Below are positions 22,992-33,712 of a DNA stretch of 64,000 nt, one piece after another. Numbering within the stretch: position 1 is the first letter of the stretch; every line of letters starts with the position of its first letter. The notes under the pieces are model-generated. The model ran no database searches. It had not been told where the DNA came from and saw nothing but the letters and a program-made list of their open reading frames with translations. Source of the DNA: Termitomyces sp. T153 (Eukaryota > Basidiomycota > Agaricomycetes > Agaricales > Lyophyllaceae); assembly GCA_018296165.2 (NCBI GenBank), contig JACKQL020000007.1:1-64000 (forward strand), in the 5' to 3' direction. The position numbers and the translations under genes were made by a program.

Positions 22992-23003
22992 AGTCTTGAT
23001 ATT
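22992..23003 (-). promoter_or_regulatory. Gypsy A self-priming PBS
   Basis: On the minus strand this is AATATCAAGACT, one base from the 5' LTR. The same 12-mer on plus inside the LTR (23562-23573) means the transcript would carry its exact complement. No tRNA 3'-end (TGG) PBS is present. Confidence 0.65.
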
Positions 23004-23004
23004 A

Positions 23005-24038
23005 TATCAGGTTCTGCTGATGACGGGGGCTCAGTTACACTGGCAAATCCTTACTAGGCAGACATGATGCCCTGCACTTATAACCTAGTGTCCTGGGGTT
23101 GGTGCAGAGTGAAGGGACTTGCAAAGGGGAGCTAGGGGAGGCAGTCTGAGCAAGTCTGAAATGGTCCGGAGGAGTCTAAGACCAAGTGTATTAGACATCA
23201 AACCTGAGTGGGTGTCAGGAACAAGTTTGTGGGCGTGCAAATAGACTGTGGGGTAAGTGGAGACTTTGCAGTTGATGGGGGTGGAGCTGGAGTTTGAAGG
23301 GGGATTACCAAGGCTTGATGGGTTCTGGGGCTGAGCTAGGAGCAAGGTCTGGAGTTGTCGTAAGAATGTTTGGGTTGTAGCGTGTGTGCGGAGTTTGTGC
23401 TGACATTGGAGAAGAAAGGAACTTAGGAAAACAAAGGAAATATACACAGTCAAGACAAGACGGAGATGAGGCAAGACAGGACAGAGAAAAGAGATAGATT
23501 CAAAACTAAAAATAAAAACTGAGACAAGATGAAGGACGAGATATAGAAAACCAGTAAATGCAATATCAAGACTAAAGTATCAGAGGTTGCTCTATGACTT
23601 ATATACTGACTACTGGGTGGCTCTAGAGGGCAGAGGATATGGTGGCAGGGCTCAACGGAGCTGCGCGGAGTTGACAGGTGTTGGGTGTGATTGTGGAGTG
23701 GGCTATGGTAACATTCTAATGGGATCAGCTAGAAAGCGGGTCGCTCTGGAGTTATCAGGGCACTCCCCAGCAGGTCAGGAGAATTAGAGTGGGGGGTCGG
23801 AGTTGTGTGACGTGGTCAGGAGTGGTGGGGGAAGTCTTGGGAGTTTAGAGGAATTCAGGGGATGTATCAATGGCTGCAGAAAAGGCATCAGAATTGATCA
23901 GGGAGCCATTAGGGTTTGCCAAGGAAGTGTCGGAGTTACTTAGAGTGAGCACGGAGGGTGGACAAGAGTTGGGGAAGTTTGGTGGAGCATTGAGGAGGAC
24001 TAGAGACAATGTCAGGGTCTAGGGAGCAGGTCGTGACA
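23005..24038 (-). repeat. Gypsy A 5' LTR
   Basis: The right LTR of the full-length copy, 1034 bp. Its internal end reads TATCAGG instead of TGTCAGG, a G-to-A change in the terminal dinucleotide. It is followed outside by GGAGG (24039-24043), the right target duplication. Confidence 0.88.
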
Positions 24039-24043
24039 GGAGG

Positions 24044-25090
24044 GAGCCATCCTTTTTTTTGATAAAGAAGACTAGAGAAGCTATTGGGGACTTAAACAGA
24101 TGGATATGATTGGAATCCAAGTTCTCCTATAGGAATGCATCAAGCTTGTCCTGCTCCCTAGGCATGAGGAAGTAGACCTTACAGCTGGAGGGTGTGGAGT
24201 TGGGCAGCAGTTCAATGGTGTGGTCCCACCTCTTGTGCTCTGGAAGTGAGTCAAAGGAGGCTTTGGAGAACACATCTTCAAATGTATGCAGGTAAGGGGG
24301 TACCATGTCCTGAAACTCTTGAGGCATGGCATTGGCAGCAAAGGCCTGGGCCAGCCTCTGGGATGTAGTCTGGCTAGCCTGGATCTCCACAATGGAGAGC
24401 AGCAGGTGGACAGTGGTAACATAGATTTGATCCCCCACCTCTATCACTTTGTCTAGGAGCTCCGGCTCATATATACCACCAAACTCCCCTCCACACTCCT
24501 CCTCCAGGGCTCTGCCATTGCTCCAATCATCCTCATAGAGGGCCTTTCTATGAGGGAATGCCAGAGGCAGGGGGTCCAGAAGGTCTAGATCAGTGAAGGG
24601 GAGAGGGCTGGCATGACATGCTCAGATGGCTGTATGCTCTCAGAATTGGGTCCAATGCTCTGCTCTGTCCTCTGCGGCACAGGCAGAGCACTTCCTGGGG
24701 CATTTACTCATAGTCACCTCTCCTTTGGTCCAATTGATTTTGGAATTATGCTCTCAGAGCCATGTGAACTCAAAAATCATGTCTTGCCTTCCCAAGCTAG
24801 TGATGGCAAATATGGCACACTCTGCATGATTCCAACAGCAGAGAACTAGGTCAACTATGGAGCTAATCAGCTGGCTTTGTTGGGTGTTCTGTCAATGTTG
24901 TAGACAGGAATGGGCTTAGGAAGGGGCTGCATGGTCAGGCCATGGCATTTGATGAACTCTGAGTCCAGGAAAAGTCCCATTGCTCTGCTGTCCAGAAAAG
25001 CTGTGACTCCACAGTTTTGCTGAGTGTCCATCATCTCAATCTCCATATCAAGGCACAGGGAATGGGCAGACAAGCCAGAGGCCATCACAT
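24044..25090 (-). pseudogene. Gypsy B protease and RT N-part
   Basis: Reading leftward, a retropepsin (24867-25088) has L-D-S-R-A where L-D-S-G-A is expected (codons at 24984-24992), so the active-site Gly is lost. Then comes the segment before RT (H-T-F-E-D-V-F-S-K-A-S-F-D-S-L-P at 24127-24447), ending in F-F-I-K-K-K-D-G-S-L at the Gypsy A insertion point. AGC-AGA against an expected AGC-GGA is again a CpG-to-CpA change. Confidence 0.78.
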
Positions 25091-25094
25091 ACTA

Positions 25095-26460
25095 TTAGGG
25101 CATTTGACGCACCCAAGCAGGGCCATGCCATTGGACCTTTGGAGGTGTCGGAGAGCTTGGCAGGGGCTCTGGAGTTAGTGTTTGTACATCTGGAAGGGGG
25201 CTTTGAGGTTCTTCTGTCTTAGAATGAAGGGCATTGGAAAAGGCAGCTTCATTTTCTATTGACAGACAAGAGAATCTGTTAGCACCTAATGACAGAAGCA
25301 TACACCTCATCCATTGCTTGATTAAAAATCCTCCTCCAGCTCCAGAAGTAAGGTGCACACACTGGCTTCCTCTGGGGTCAACTCTAGTGTGGGCTCATCC
25401 AGTGACAGAGCTCCAGCAGCATCTTTTGCAGCCAAGAGCTGCAGGAGGAGTTCCTTCTACTCCACTGTAGAGAGGTAGTGTACCTCTAGGCCCAGGGAAC
25501 AGTGCCACACAAAGTGCCCAGGCTTCTTGCATCTCCAGCACAACAGTGGGGCTACACAGAGTTATTGGGCCGCATCTATATCCATGAGGATCCCTAGTGG
25601 TAGAGGACATGCTGTGGGGGCAGCTGGAGTGAGGGCTGGCACTGGGTGAGTAGGTGCGAAGTGGTGGAGGTTGCTGACTAGAGCAGAGCACAGCATGGAA
25701 TGGAAGCAGTGGAGCTCCCTCCATATCTCCATGAGTTGCCATTGGTCCTGGGCCACCTCATACCACAACACAATCTTTTCACCATCAGGGCAACCCTCTG
25801 CCAGGTTGTCAATGTGTTCCACCAAGGCAGGGTGCAAGCTGTCCTAGAAGGTGAGGCATAGTTGGAGGCTGTTGGAGTAGGTGGCTTGTTTGACCAAGGC
25901 TCAGAACAAGTCAATGTACTCATCCAACATATGCTTTCCTTGTCCATACTGCTCCCTGTCACACAGCATCAGTGCCACCATCTTGGCGGGGTCTAACAGG
26001 AAAAACTCCATGCAAAAGTCCTTCTCAAAGGCAGCCCAGTTCAGGAAGCTCCCCACACCTCTGGGACAGCAGAAAACTCGCAGCACATAAGTGGAGGCAC
26101 ATTTGGTCTTCATGTATAATAGCATCCAGGCTATTTTCAACATGTCAGAGTCACATGCATCTCTGCTGAGGTGGATGTAAGTGAGGCAGGACTGTAGGAA
26201 TTGCTCTCTGCCAGATCAGGCACTGTTATATGCATCTGGCAGCACTGAATAAGGGATCTGTGGCCATAGAGTCACCAGAGCCACTAGAGTAGGTGCTGCA
26301 GCAGGTGGAGCTGGTTCTGCCACTGCAGGAGGGGCAGAGTTAGGGCTTAGGCATTCTAGCAGTGCCTGGAGGGATTGGGAGATAAGATCTGTTGTCTGAC
26401 AGAGGGTAGAGAGTTTGGTCATATGATGGGTGAGAGATGATTGTGTTAATTGCACCTGGG
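25095..26460 (-). pseudogene. Gypsy B gag with CCHC zinc knuckle
   Basis: The N-terminal region is Ala/Pro-rich (26216-26455). The capsid core (25901-26143) includes D-P-A-K-M-V-A-L-M-L-C-D-R-E-Q-Y-G-Q-G, a segment typical of Agaricomycete Gypsy Gag. It continues through 25562-25837 to a C-x2-C-x4-H-x4-C zinc knuckle (25499-25540). Frameshifts near 25840 and 25560 separate the pieces. Confidence 0.78.
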
Positions 26461-26638
26461 TCTCTAGGTGGAGCAGGCAAGTTCAGGCTTTGTTCTGCAG
26501 AGCTGGAGCCTCCAAGGGTGTGTCTGGGTTGGCAAGCTGAGACATAGAACTCTGTGGTGCTTAATTCTAGTAAAGAAGTGATGGATAGCAGCTTGGAGGT
26601 TCCTTGCAGCTATGTGGGGCTTCCAGGCCAGTTTTAGG

Positions 26639-26649
26639 AGATTTGTTCT
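26639..26649 (-). promoter_or_regulatory. Gypsy B probable self-priming PBS
   Basis: On minus this is AGAACAAATCT, two bases from the LTR. The LTR itself contains AGAACAAGTCT on plus at 26779-26789, so the transcript would pair with 10 of 11 positions. The one mismatch is a transition and could be later decay. Confidence 0.45.
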
Positions 26650-26651
26650 GC

Positions 26652-27041
26652 TGTAAGGGCAACCTCTGGGGTGGCAACTCAGAGTCACACAGCTAACGGA
26701 GGGGAATCTGAAGTATGTTAGTGGAGTAGACAATGATGCAAATCAGTAACTAATCACCTAGCAGAGGGGAATCTGAAGAGAACAAGTCTAAGGATCCCCA
26801 CTGCTCAGTGTGGCACATCAGTGGGTGGCAGAGGCATGGAAACTACTGTACAGGTGACCAGAGTTACTCCTAACTCTAGGGCAATGGTTGCTGATGTAAT
26901 ATGGAGATTTCTGCAGTTCTTCGGAGATCTCTGCAGTTCTCCAGAGATCTCTGTGGTTCCAGGAAGAGCTATGGAGGCATCAAACAAGCTGTGGAGGTGC
27001 TGGAACCAGTCACAGAGGTTGGAAATGGAAGTCCCCTGACA
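26652..27041 (-). repeat. Gypsy B LTR (5' LTR)
   Basis: TGTAAGGG...CCCTGACA, 390 bp, matching 9883-10239 with a 33-base insertion near 26915-26950 (repeated GAGATCTCTG words). Its internal side carries the PBS. Confidence 0.78.
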
Positions 27042-28410
27042 CTATAGCTGCTAGCATTGCTAAGCTGAAATAATGCTAAAGTACCCACAGTTGGCACCAC
27101 ACTAAGTCAGAATTGAGGTTGTCAAGACTGTTGCTAAGTTGTTGGCAATGATAAATGAGAGAGCAAGAAGAGATCTTAAGCTGGTAAGTGTAGAGCTAGT
27201 GAGGGGGAATGGTACTCTGTTTGTTGTTTTGTCTCTATATACAGGCAGTATTTATACTGTTTGTAGGTATAGTATTAGAAAGGAAGTATTAGTTGCTGCT
27301 AGTGATGGCATCTGCCAAAGTGTTTATGATACATACTGAATGTCAGTCTGGTAACCAAGTATTTGTATACAATGTTGATATGATGTGTAAAAATTGTCAA
27401 TCACAAGAAAAGAGCATTTCCAATGTCAATACCTGAAGTATAGATGCTGTTCAAGTATGTTTGTAAGCTCAACAAGAAAAATGATAAGTTAGAAATCACA
27501 CAACTGTCAATATATCTCTTTTTGGAGAGAAAGCAGTGTTGTTGCCAGGAAATGTTGCTAGCAGTTGTTGCTAAGAAAGGTCTTGGCCTTGTCATTCTAG
27601 ATCCAAAGTCCAGACTCCACATGATGTGGCTTGTGATCTACTAATCTTGTGGTTGCTAAAATCCCATGCAAAGGCTACATTGTTCCAGACCTTAGGGCAA
27701 GACCTTATGTGCTAAGTGTCATGACTTGTGTCAGGTTATGTTCAATATAGTTAGCTGCTGTCCAATCAGAAATGCCAAAAATGGTGCTCAGCAACAAGTG
27801 GGTCTTATCAACAAGCTGCATCATGTGGAGTCTGGACTTTGGATCTAGGATGACAAGGCTGAGACATTTTTTAGCAACAACCACTAGCAGCATTTCCTGG
27901 CAACACCACTGTCTTCTCTCTAAAAGGGATATATTGACAGTCATGTGATGTCTTACTTATCATTTTTCTTGTTGAGCTTACAAACATACTTGAACAGCAT
28001 CTATACTTCAGGTATTGATATCAGAAATGCTCTGTTCTTGTGATTGACAATTTTTACACATCATATCAACATCATGTACAAATACTTGGTTACCAGACTG
28101 ACATTCAGTATGTATCATAAACACTTTAGCAGATGCCATCACTAGCAGCAACTAATACTTCCTTTCTAATACTATACCTACAAACAGTATAAATACTGCC
28201 TGTACATAGAGACAAAACAACAAACAGAGTACCATTCCCCCTCACTAGCTCTATGCTTATCAGCTTCAGATTTCTTATTGCTTCTCTCTCTCTTTCATTA
28301 TTGCCAATGACTTACCAACAGTCTTGATGACCTTGGCTTAGTGTGGGTGCCAATTGCAGGTACCCTTAGCATTATTTCAACTTAGCAATGTTAGTGACTA
28401 TGGCTAGTGA
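27042..28410. repeat. Large inverted repeat, LTR-like arms of ~590 bp
   Basis: The left arm (27042-27635) and right arm (27811-28410) are reverse complements with scattered substitutions; the spacer is ~175 bp. The right arm holds a TATAAAT promoter-like box (about 28188) and lies just upstream of a plus-strand gag, so it is probably that element's 5' LTR. The left arm would then be a second LTR copy in opposite orientation, abutting Gypsy B. No coding frame. Confidence 0.6.
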
Positions 28411-28794
28411 ATAGTTTGCATTTGTCCCCATTACACTTTAACTCCATTCATCCCTTGTTCCCAACTCCCTTTCTACTGCTTAGTTCCTCCTTCCTTAGTG
28501 ACTTTCTCACCTTTCTTCTTTTCCCCTTTTTTTACCTAGTGACCTTTCATGCAACACTTTCCACTTGTTCACTACTCAACTGTTAGCTCTTGCTTTCTGG
28601 GACAGTTACTGACTCACCCTCTATTAACTTCCTATTGCCAGCTACCCTATCTAGTTGCTAGTGTTTGGGTCTTCCTTTTTTTTTGGTTTCCTGCACAGCA
28701 CTAGGCAGCATAGGAGCACATCATTTTGGAGCCTACCACAAGGGACTTTTAGGTAACCATTCTGCCAGAAACTAGAGCTCAAGCAAAACATTGC
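28411..28794. other. C/T-rich leader between LTR-like arm and gag
   Basis: A 384-bp pyrimidine-rich stretch with no open frame, which fits an untranslated leader of the following gag. I see no other structure. Confidence 0.35.
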
Positions 28795-29173
28795 TTGGAA
28801 GCCTTTAGCAAACTACTGCTTCATTCTCTGTCAACTCCCCAGAACTCACCACCAACTACCCAACCTCAACCACTTGCCAACAAACTTGAAACTGCTAAGA
28901 ACCTTTGTGATGTTAGCAAAATCCTTGCTGACTTCCCTGGAGCCTTTATAGAAAGCTTCCTTGATGCACCTCTCTCACTGTTAACTCCTACCAGCTCTAT
29001 CTTCTTCCTAAAAGCACATTCATTCCCCTCATTGCCAATCAACCCTCAGAATCCACTTCCACCACTAATACCAACAATCACTAACATGAACAATGACCCT
29101 ACCACCCAGTGTGCTTGAATGCTGCCATGCAATGATACTACTGCACCTAAGTGGGATAAGAGTTGCCCCAGGG
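28795..29173 (+). pseudogene. Gypsy-type gag, 5' part (interrupted by Copia)
   Basis: The frame reads Pro/Thr-rich N-terminal sequence, then L-C-D-V-S-K-I-L-A-D-F-P, a TGA stop at 29116-29118, and A-P-K-W-D-K-S-C-P-R up to the Copia insertion. It continues after the insertion at 35908 with L-P-Q-Y-F-K-E-L-E-Y-L-F. The duplication CAGGG (29169-29173) is at the break. Confidence 0.7.
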
Positions 29174-29525
29174 TGTTGGAAGATCAAACCTATATGCTAT
29201 ATGATACAGATATAGTAAGTCCTCAGTCTCTGGATAATTGACTGTATTCAATTCCTACCTATACAATACAGATATAGTAAGTCTAGGTGTGGTGTAAGTA
29301 TTATTTCTGGTTGTATAAGTAGGTATTTCTAACTCATCCTCAGTCTCTGGATAATTGACTGAGGGTTTCTGTATCATCTTGTACTATATAAATATATGTT
29401 TGTCCATTGTCTCTAAGACAAAGAGGCCCAGGTGGCCAGGTCAAAGAGGGGAGTCCTTTGTATTCCATCAGTCTGTGTTTTCTCATGATCCATGCTCACA
29501 GTGTTATCCTGATTGGATCTCAACA
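29174..29525 (-). repeat. Copia LTR (left, 3' LTR)
   Basis: 352 bp. Internally it repeats CTCTGGATAATTGACTG and ATACAGATATAGTAAGTC twice each, as does the right LTR. Confidence 0.9.
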
Positions 29526-29529
29526 CTCC

Positions 29530-31740
29530 TCCTCACCATGAGCATTCATACTCCTCCTCATGTGGAATCCATCATACCAAGGAGTGCTTGTAGCTTTGAG
29601 AATTGAGGGGTGTGCAATGCTTTAGTGAATATGTCAGCTATGTTATCTTTTGTATTGATATATCAAATGGTGATCTCTCTTGATGCAACATGTTTGTGTA
29701 AGAAATGGTATTTGATGTTGATGTATTTGATGCATTGGTCTAGCATCGGATCCTCAGATAGGTTTATGGCCAAGTTATTATCACAGAGTAGGGTTGTCAG
29801 TCCTGGGGGGTGTGCTTGATTGCTGTCATTAGTGCTCACAACCAAATGCATTCCTGAGTGGCTTTGAAAGCAGCCATATACTCTGCTTTGCAGGAGGATG
29901 CCATGACAGTCCATTGTTTCCATGTGGACCATGAAATAATGCCTGAGCCTAGAGTCCATGCATATCCTCTGATGCTCCTCCTAGTGTCCAGACAATTCGC
30001 CCAATCCAAGTCAGTAAACCCTAATAGCATTATTGGTTGTTTCCCTCCAAGGGACAGCCCTAGTGTGCACGTGCCTTTCAGATAATGAAGGGTCCTGATG
30101 GCAGCATTCCAGTGGGTCTGAGTGTAGCAATTGAGGTATTGCAAGAGCTGTTGTACCACATATTGGATGTCTGGATGAGTAGAGACTGCAAGCCACAACA
30201 GGCCTCCAACTAGGCAACAATAAGGAATATGTGCAATTTTCTCTTGCTCATCAGGGGAAAGCATGGTTGAGTCCATGTAGTGTAGTTTGGTTCCAGGATC
30301 CATGGGCATAGACAGGGGAGTAGCATCCAATTGTCCAAACTGTTGGACCATTCTGTCTATCAATGTCGTCTGTGATAGATGTATCTTCCTTGCATCACAA
30401 TCCCAATTTACGGCAATCCCCAAAATGTGCTTTGGTGTTCCTAGATCCACTATTGTTCACACTCCTGCCATCTCCTTTTTGAACTCTTTGTTTGCTGCTC
30501 TTGTACTGGCTATAGCTAGAAAGTCATCCACATGCACTCCCACAATCACCACACCAACCTTTGTCTTTCTATAGTATACACACACTTCACAGTCCAACCT
30601 GGTGAACCCCCACCTTTTCATGTGTCCATCTAAGGTTTTGTTCCATATCCTGCCTGCTTGTTTCATACCATATAATCCTTTTATTAGCTGACACACCCAA
30701 TTTTCCTTTTCTGGTTCCTCAAATCCTCTTGGCTGCTCCATGTATACTGTCTCCTCCTCAGGTAAGACACTGTTTAGAAAAGCAGTCTTCACATCGATCT
30801 GATTTGCATCCCAGCCAAGTGACACTGCCAGGTGTAATAAGATTCTCCAAGATTCCATGCACACTGTAGGTGAGGTAGTCCATGTATAGTCTCTACCATA
30901 TACTTGGTTAAAACCCTGTACAACGTGCCATGTTTTGAACCTAGTAATTTTGCCATTTTTGTCACACTTGATTGTAAAAATGGGGTGTCCTCTTAGTACC
31001 CAGTATCCTCAGGGAACTTCCTCATGTGGCACAAGTTTCCATACTCCCATCTCTTTTAATGATGTTAGCTCTTCATGATATGATTGTTCCCACCTGAGTC
31101 CATCTGGCGAATCTCTTGCTTCCTCCCAAGTTCTCAGAGTTTTGAAGTCAGACTCAGGGTCCAGGTACTGTTGGTTCTTGATCATATTTAGCACTGTCAG
31201 GATGCAATCAAGATCGTGAGGTTGGTCCTCCATTGCATCACCATTCTCAGCTTCCCTCTGGTGTTTGGTCCTGGTCACTCTCACATGCTCAGCTGCTTCC
31301 CTCAACTCTCTGACAGCCCTTTTGGTGCGTGTCTCTGCCCTGTCATCACTACTTACTTTAGTAGTTGGGATTACAGTCTGGGTTGACCTTTGGTTCTGGG
31401 GTGCTGGGGTATGATCATTGTCAGTTGGTTTGTCTGGTGGTTGGATTGTCAGCAGAACTTGGCTGATGATTCCAGATGCATTCGGGGAAGTATTGTCATC
31501 ATTGTCAACATGTTTGGCTGGGTTTTTTGAGGCATTTGTTGCTATGGAGTTCATGGTTTGTGTTTCAGGGATGTGGTTGTCAGGAGGTGGCAGTTGTATG
31601 AGATTTGGTGTGGTCAGTTCATTGTGGCTCTCTATAAAGCAGACATGGTAGAGCTGTATACTTTCTTTGTTGTGTGGTTGTAACAACAGTAGGCTTTTGA
31701 GTTGGAATTGTAGCCAATGAGTACACATTTGATGGATCAT
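29530..31740 (-). pseudogene. Copia pol: RT and RNase H
   Basis: 31009-31740 is the integrase-RT linker (acidic and Arg/Glu-rich) ending near the start of RT. 30457-30864 encodes Copia RT (D-V-K-T-A-F-L-N, Y-G-M-K-Q-A-G-R-I-W-N and V-H-V-D-D-F-L-A, the Y/V-x-D-D box). 29836-30450 continues RT into RNase H (W-S-T-W-K-Q...S-S-x-K-A-E-Y-M-A). The C-terminus extends to about 29660 (C-D-N-N-L-A-I-N-L). Breaks at about 30455 and 30990 disrupt the polyprotein, but long frames remain. Confidence 0.85.
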
Positions 31741-32470
31741 TCAAATACCTTAGGGTTATGCCTGTTTTGGATCAATACAAAAACACGACAACTGATCTCT
31801 CAAATATAGGAGTAGTTGGGCTTCTTTTTGTACCATAGCTTATCTGGAGTTATGTCCTGTACTGCCAAAGTCTTTGTTTTTCCATGAAGATGGGCAGCTG
31901 TTAAGTAGAATTTGTCCCATAAGAAGGGGGGACAGTTGGCTGCAAGCTGCATTGTTCACACTTTACCCATCAGGGTTCAGTGCATGTGCTTGACTCTCCC
32001 CATATGGGCTGATGTATATGGGGCACCAACTTCCAGTATGATTCCTTGCCTTCTATACCATTCTTTGTGTTCATCTCCATTGAACTCCCCATCTCAGCCA
32101 GTCCATAGTATTTTGAAACAATCCCCAGTTTTATTTTCTTGTGCCAGAACTCAAGCTTTGAGTGTGCTGAATCCATCATCTTTGTTTTTTAAAGGTATTG
32201 ACCAGGGTTTATTCATATAATTATCGACAATATTCATGATATAATTGTTACCAGTCCTGGAAGTAACTGCCATGCATCCTGACAGATCTATCCACACCTT
32301 CTCCAATCTCTTTATTGCCCTGTGCCCCATCCCTTCCTCCCTCTCCTTTGGTACTGATGTTTTGGATTGCTTTCCAAGAATACAATGGTTACACTTGGGA
32401 GGTTTGGAAGGAAAGGAGGAGGGCATAACTTCAATCATACTCACATGCGCCATCTGCATGATGGATTGAT
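31741..32470 (-). pseudogene. Copia integrase
   Basis: 32151-32459 holds C-N-H-C-I-L-G-K-Q-S (zinc-binding end), then W-I-D-L-S-G and N-Y-I-M-N-I-V-D-N-Y, the integrase core start. The rest to 31741 is in shifted frames (W-H-K-K-I-K-L-G and K-W-Y-K-K-K-P-N). Interrupted upstream by the solo LTR. Confidence 0.75.
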
Positions 32471-32496
32471 AATTTGCATGTTTGAGTCTTAGATGC

Positions 32497-33707
32497 TGTC
32501 AGGTTCCACTGACCTCGGGGGCTCAGCTACACTGGGCGAGTCCTTACTAGGTGGGCATGATCCCCTTGCACTGGTAACTGAACACTCGAAAACGTTCCGG
32601 GCACTGATGGCTTGTGTGGATAGTTGGTGGGATGTGATCCGGACAGATCCAGGGAGGTCCGGAGAAGTTGGATTGCGAGGAAACAGGATGGTCTTGGCAG
32701 GGTTCAGGCAGAAGACTGTATGGGAGATTCGTGGAAGCGAAGGAGTAGGTGGCTGTGTGATCAATGGGAGCAGAGCCGGGGTTTGATGGGAGATCAATTG
32801 GAGTTGATGGAGTCTGGGACTGAGCAAAGAGCGAGGTTCAGACCTGGTGAAAGAGTGTCGGGGTTCATAATTGTAATTGCGGAGTTCGTGAGGTCGTTAG
32901 GGTTGGGGAAGACTTGGGCACAATGGTCGGACGGAGTCACCGAGACAGCGTCAGATGAAATGATATGGAACAAGAGTAGATTCGAGTGGAGGTACGAAAC
33001 AATAACGAGAATGATAACAAAATGGAGACAAGACAAGACCGGGAGACTGAGATAAGACCAGGAGACTGAGATAAGACCAGGAGACTGAGATAAGAAAACA
33101 GGACACAAAACACAAAACACGAGAAGGAAACAATCAGACCATAGGTAACGTTAAGCAATATCAAGACTAGAGTACGAAGAGTTACTCGACGGCTTATATA
33201 CTGACTACCGGAGAACTTCGGGGTACGTTGGCTGCGGCGGCGGGGCTTGGCAGAGCTCGATGGAGTGGCCGGGTGTCGGTTGCAATCGAGGATCAGGCCG
33301 CACTGATACTTTGATGGGATCATTGGGGAACGCGGGTTGCCCCGAGGTTGTCGTGATACTCTGGAATGGGTCGGAGGAACCAGGGTGTTGAGTTGATGAT
33401 GGGTGGCGAAGATTGGGAACAGCGGGGATGGTTCTTGGGGTTCGGGAGATCCAGGGTAAGTGTCAGTGGCTGCGGGGAAGGCGTTGAAGTTGGCCAGGGG
33501 GCCGTCAGAGTTAGCCGGGGAGGTGTCGGAGTTAGCCAGGGAGGCGTTGGAGTTAGCCAGGGAGGCGTCGGAGTTAGCCGGGGTTGCGTCGGGGCTAACT
33601 GAAATAGGCGCGGGGCATGGGCGGCAGTTCGGCGGAGTGTCGGGGGTTATTGGGGAATCAGGGGGTTGCTGGACGATGTGCGGGGGTCCAGGGGACAGGT
33701 CATGACA
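32497..33707 (-). repeat. Young solo LTR of Gypsy family A with TSD GATGC
   Basis: A 1211-bp minus-orientation LTR (plus ends TGTCAGG...CATGACA) flanked by GATGC (32492-32496 and 33708-33712). CpG-rich and the best preserved A-family LTR in the window. It is longer than the others partly because of a 21-bp tandem repeat (about 33486-33597). The self-primer complement is at 33157-33168. Confidence 0.9.
33486..33597. repeat. 21-bp minisatellite inside the solo LTR
   Basis: About five units with the core GAGTTAGCCRGGGAGGCGTCG occur in tandem (phase length 21, so any frame gives a 7-residue repeat). The corresponding place in the 1760-2744 and 13030-14063 LTRs has fewer, diverged units. Confidence 0.75.
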
Positions 33708-33712
33708 GATGC

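Larger units (their letters stand above)
13030..24038 (-). mobile_element. Full-length Gypsy A chromovirus with antisense accessory ORF
   Basis: An 11.0 kb minus-strand Ty3/Gypsy element with two 1034-bp LTRs and a perfect 5-bp target duplication. Internal order from the 5' LTR (right): self-priming PBS, gag with zinc knuckle, two retropepsin domains, RT, RNase H, IN, chromodomain, then about 2 kb holding an ORF on the opposite strand, then the PPT and 3' LTR. The coding frames carry stops and frameshifts. In the first ~170 bases of the two LTRs I count about 26 differences, all transitions, many of them TG opposite CA, which marks former CpG sites. Confidence 0.88.
9883..27041 (-). mobile_element. 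Gypsy B chromovirus, split by Gypsy A
   Basis: A minus-strand Ty3/Gypsy element in the order LTR - chromodomain - IN - RNase H - RT - PR - gag - LTR as read from left to right. Gypsy A (13030-24038) was inserted within RT: the left fragment begins with R-L-V-Q-D-Y and the right fragment ends with K-K-D-G-S-L, which are adjacent in a normal RT. Removing the insert and one GGAGG copy restores continuity. I could not find a target duplication outside the B LTRs (GTATT against CTATA). Confidence 0.82.

Noticed and set aside
32624..33705. Several 80-270 codon open frames on both strands
   Set aside because: They lie inside the CpG-rich solo LTR; similar frames recur in other LTR copies and have no domain. 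The repeated 7-residue pattern comes from the 21-bp minisatellite.
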